In this document: piece by piece, positions 5,781 through 7,639 of the stretch
Numbering within the stretch: position 1 is the first letter of the stretch
How the letters are laid out: each line of letters starts with the position of its first letter
Assembly: GCA_009701945.1 (NCBI GenBank)
Contig: WLJF01000030.1
Location: 1-7,639, forward strand
Reading direction: 5' to 3'
Length of the DNA stretch: 7,639 nt
Origin: Actinomycetota bacterium
GTDB taxonomy: Bacteria; Actinomycetota; Actinomycetes; Nanopelagicales; Nanopelagicaceae
Notes under the pieces: generated by a model
What the model was told of the DNA's origin: nothing
The model's database searches: none
Seen by the model: only the letters and a program-made list of their open reading frames with translations
Position numbers and translations under genes: made by a program

Positions 5781-7304
5781 ATGGCCTCAACACAGCTCTT
5801 ATCACTCTCTGGCGTTAGTAAAGAGTTCCCGGGCGTTAAGGCACTTAACAATGTGCACTTTGATCTCAACGAAGGTGAAGTTCACGCCATTGTTGGTGAG
5901 AATGGTGCTGGCAAGTCAACATTGATGAAGATTCTTTCTGGTATTTATAAGAAAGATTCTGGAGAAATTGTTTACAAGGGCAAGTCAGTAACAATTCCTA
6001 ATCCATTTGAAGCGCAGAAGCTTGGCCTTAGCATCATCCACCAAGAGCTCAACTTGATGCCTCACCTCACGGTTGCTGAAAACATCTTTATTGGTCGTGA
6101 AGATCGATTCCCTGGTGGAGTTTTTCTCAATAATAAGAAGCTAGTCGATGCCGCTACAGCGCTCCTAGCAGAATTAGGTTTGGCCCTTAATCCCAACGAC
6201 ATCGTTGGTGAACTCACTATTGCAAAACAGCAGATGGTTGAAATCGCAAAGGCTGTCTCCTACCGCGGTTCAGTCATCATCATGGATGAACCAACCTCTT
6301 CGCTAACCCCGGCTGAAACTGATGCGCTCTTTAAGATTATTCGCTCTCTGAAGGCTGCAGGAAAGGGAGTTGTCTATATCTCTCACCGCCTTGAAGAGCT
6401 AGAGAAGATCACTGACCGCATCACAGTTCTACGTGATGGTGAGTATGTAAAGACTCTCAAGACTTCTGAAACAGATATCCCAGAGGTGATCTCACTCATG
6501 GTCGGTCGTAAAGTGGATCAGGATCAACGCCCAACCAACCGCTCCATCGGCAGTGACATTGTTCTACAGGTAAAGAACCTTTCAGATCAAAACCTTCTTA
6601 GAGATATCTCCTTCGATCTTCGCAAAGGTGAAATTCTTGGCTTTGCAGGTTTGATGGGTGCAGGACGCACTGAACTTGCGCGAGCGATCATGGGAGCTGA
6701 TCCAAAGACTGAAGGAGTCGTCTTCCTCAATGGTAAAGAGGTAAAGATCAAGCAACCATCAGATGCTGTGGCTGCAGGTATCGGATACCTCTCCGAAGAC
6801 CGCAAGCGTTTTGGTCTACTTCTCAATCAAGACATCACCTTCAATGTGATCCTCTCCTCCATTCCACGTTTCTCCAATAAATTTGGATTCCTTAAAGTTA
6901 AGTCAGCTGCTGGAATTGCACGAGATGCCATTGCACAGCTCAGAGTGCGCACACCATCTGAGCGCCAATTCCTGAAGAACTTATCGGGTGGAAACCAGCA
7001 GAAGGTAGTTATTGCAAAGTGGCTTACTCGCAACTGCGATGTGTTGATATTCGATGAGCCAACACGTGGAATTGATGTGGGAGCAAAGGATGAGATTTAT
7101 CGTCTGCTCACCGGCTTAGCTGAAGAAGGCAAGTCCATCATTATGATTTCATCCGAGCTTCCAGAGGTTCTACGACTCTCTGATCGCATCGCTGTGATGT
7201 GTGATGGACGCTTGACAGGAATTATTGAGAATAAAGATGCCAACCAGAACATCATCATGGAACTTGCGACCAAGTTCAGCGACACATTGACCACAGTTAA
7301 CTAA
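5781..7304 (+). CDS. Sugar ABC transporter ATP-binding protein, RbsA/CUT2 type with two nucleotide-binding domains
   Basis: This 507-residue cytoplasmic protein powers the importer. The first domain has Walker A GENGAGKST (39-47), Q-loop HQE (Gln88), a signature-like LTIAKQQ (146-152), Walker B VIIMDEPT (165-172) and the switch His202 (SHR). The second domain has the degenerate Walker A GLMGAGRTE (290-298, Arg in place of the lysine), a full signature LSGGNQQK (401-408), Walker B VLIFDEPT (421-428) and ISSE rather than a switch histidine. One competent and one degenerate site is the normal state for RbsA-like proteins, so this does not indicate decay. Length is typical at about 500 residues. 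The gene lies 118 bases after the binding-protein gene with no clear promoter of its own, and 19 bases before the permease. Substrate, probably L-fucose, comes from context. Confidence 0.95.
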   Translation: MASTQLLSLSGVSKEFPGVKALNNVHFDLNEGEVHAIVGENGAGKSTLMKILSGIYKKDSGEIVYKGKSVTIPNPFEAQKLGLSIIHQELNLMPHLTVAENIFIGREDRFPGGVFLNNKKLVDAATALLAELGLALNPNDIVGELTIAKQQMVEIAKAVSYRGSVIIMDEPTSSLTPAETDALFKIIRSLKAAGKGVVYISHRLEELEKITDRITVLRDGEYVKTLKTSETDIPEVISLMVGRKVDQDQRPTNRSIGSDIVLQVKNLSDQNLLRDISFDLRKGEILGFAGLMGAGRTELARAIMGADPKTEGVVFLNGKEVKIKQPSDAVAAGIGYLSEDRKRFGLLLNQDITFNVILSSIPRFSNKFGFLKVKSAAGIARDAIAQLRVRTPSERQFLKNLSGGNQQKVVIAKWLTRNCDVLIFDEPTRGIDVGAKDEIYRLLTGLAEEGKSIIMISSELPEVLRLSDRIAVMCDGRLTGIIENKDANQNIIMELATKFSDTLTTVN

Positions 7305-7323
7305 TACGGGAAAAGAGAGAGAA

Positions 7324-7639
7324 ATGTCAGAAGCAACTAACGCAGGCACAAAGTCAGAGGGCAGCAGCAAGGTTGCAGCCTTTATTCGCCGAGAAATTGG
7401 TCGAGTGACAGCACTTGCGAGCCTCCTTGTCATCTTTACCTTCTTCACCATTATGCGCCCTGTCTTTGCCTCATGGGCAAATGTCTCTGGCGGAATTTTG
7501 ATGTCCACAACGGTGATTGGCCTGATGGCGATCGGTGTCACCTTCGTCATCATCACAGGTGGTATCGATCTCTCTGTTGGAACTTCAATGGCTCTCGTTG
7601 GTGTAATCACCGGTAAGACTGTTATGGCGATGAACCTCA
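7324..7639 (+). CDS. Sugar ABC transporter permease, RbsC/CUT2 type (N-terminal 105 residues, cut by the window edge)
   Basis: This is the inner-membrane channel subunit of the importer, truncated by the right edge; full family members are about 320-350 residues. A polar 27-residue N-terminus is followed by a hydrophobic segment (about 29-46) and a second one (about 56-78). It contains the family hallmark GVTFVIITGGIDLSVG (71-86), the best-conserved stretch of RbsC-type permeases. The ATG at 7324 is preceded by a purine-rich GAGAGAG, a weak ribosome-binding site, 19 bases after the ATPase stop, so the two genes are almost certainly co-transcribed. The protein would work as a dimer with the double-domain ATPase. 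Confidence 0.93.
   Translation, partial: MSEATNAGTKSEGSSKVAAFIRREIGRVTALASLLVIFTFFTIMRPVFASWANVSGGILMSTTVIGLMAIGVTFVIITGGIDLSVGTSMALVGVITGKTVMAMNL

Noticed and set aside
6648..6674. Damaged second ATP site in the ATPase (Arg instead of the Walker A lysine)
   Set aside because: A degenerate second site is the normal condition in RbsA-like ATPases and is not a sign of a broken gene.
7170..7610. Minus-strand open frame of 146 codons
   Set aside because: It overlaps the end of the ATPase and the start of the permease, both clear family members; the reverse product is a shadow.

Overview
This window looks like a carbohydrate-use locus from an actinobacterium with moderate GC content. Two things point that way: candidate -10 boxes of the TAnnnT form (TAGGAT occurs twice), and proteins and compact spacing resembling small freshwater Actinobacteria such as the acI/Nanopelagicales group. 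That taxonomic placement is an inference from style, not proof.

Layout. Bases 1-566 (minus strand) hold the first 188 residues of an L-fuconate dehydratase of the enolase superfamily; the gene runs off the left edge. A 66-bp divergent intergenic region follows. Next, on the plus strand, is a tight five-gene catabolic operon: an aldo/keto reductase of the L-fucose / D-threo-aldose dehydrogenase type (633-1610), a RhaM-type sugar mutarotase (1607-1936, ATGA overlap), a fumarylacetoacetate-hydrolase-family enzyme (1949-2791), a D-isomer-specific 2-hydroxyacid dehydrogenase (2795-3697) and an amidohydrolase-2 lactonase (3707-4558). A 105-bp spacer carries a convincing promoter (TTGAAG, 17 bp, TAGGAT). 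It precedes a ribose-type (CUT2) sugar ABC importer: exported binding protein (4664-5662), a strong hairpin, double-domain ATPase (5781-7304) and the first 105 residues of the permease (7324 to the right edge).

How the genes work together. The parts fit the non-phosphorylated oxidative L-fucose route. The importer brings in the sugar and the mutarotase equilibrates anomers. The reductase-family dehydrogenase oxidises the sugar to the lactone, the lactonase opens it to L-fuconate, and the divergent dehydratase makes 2-keto-3-deoxy-L-fuconate. The later steps are less clear. The FAH-family enzyme most resembles 2-keto-3-deoxy-D-arabinonate dehydratases. No short-chain 2-keto-3-deoxy-L-fuconate dehydrogenase or aldolase is in view, and the job of the 2-hydroxyacid dehydrogenase is not settled. 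The substrate could be L-fucose, its stereochemical analogue D-arabinose, or both.

No RNA genes, mobile elements, CRISPR arrays or regulator genes were seen. There is no gene-free stretch longer than about 120 bases.
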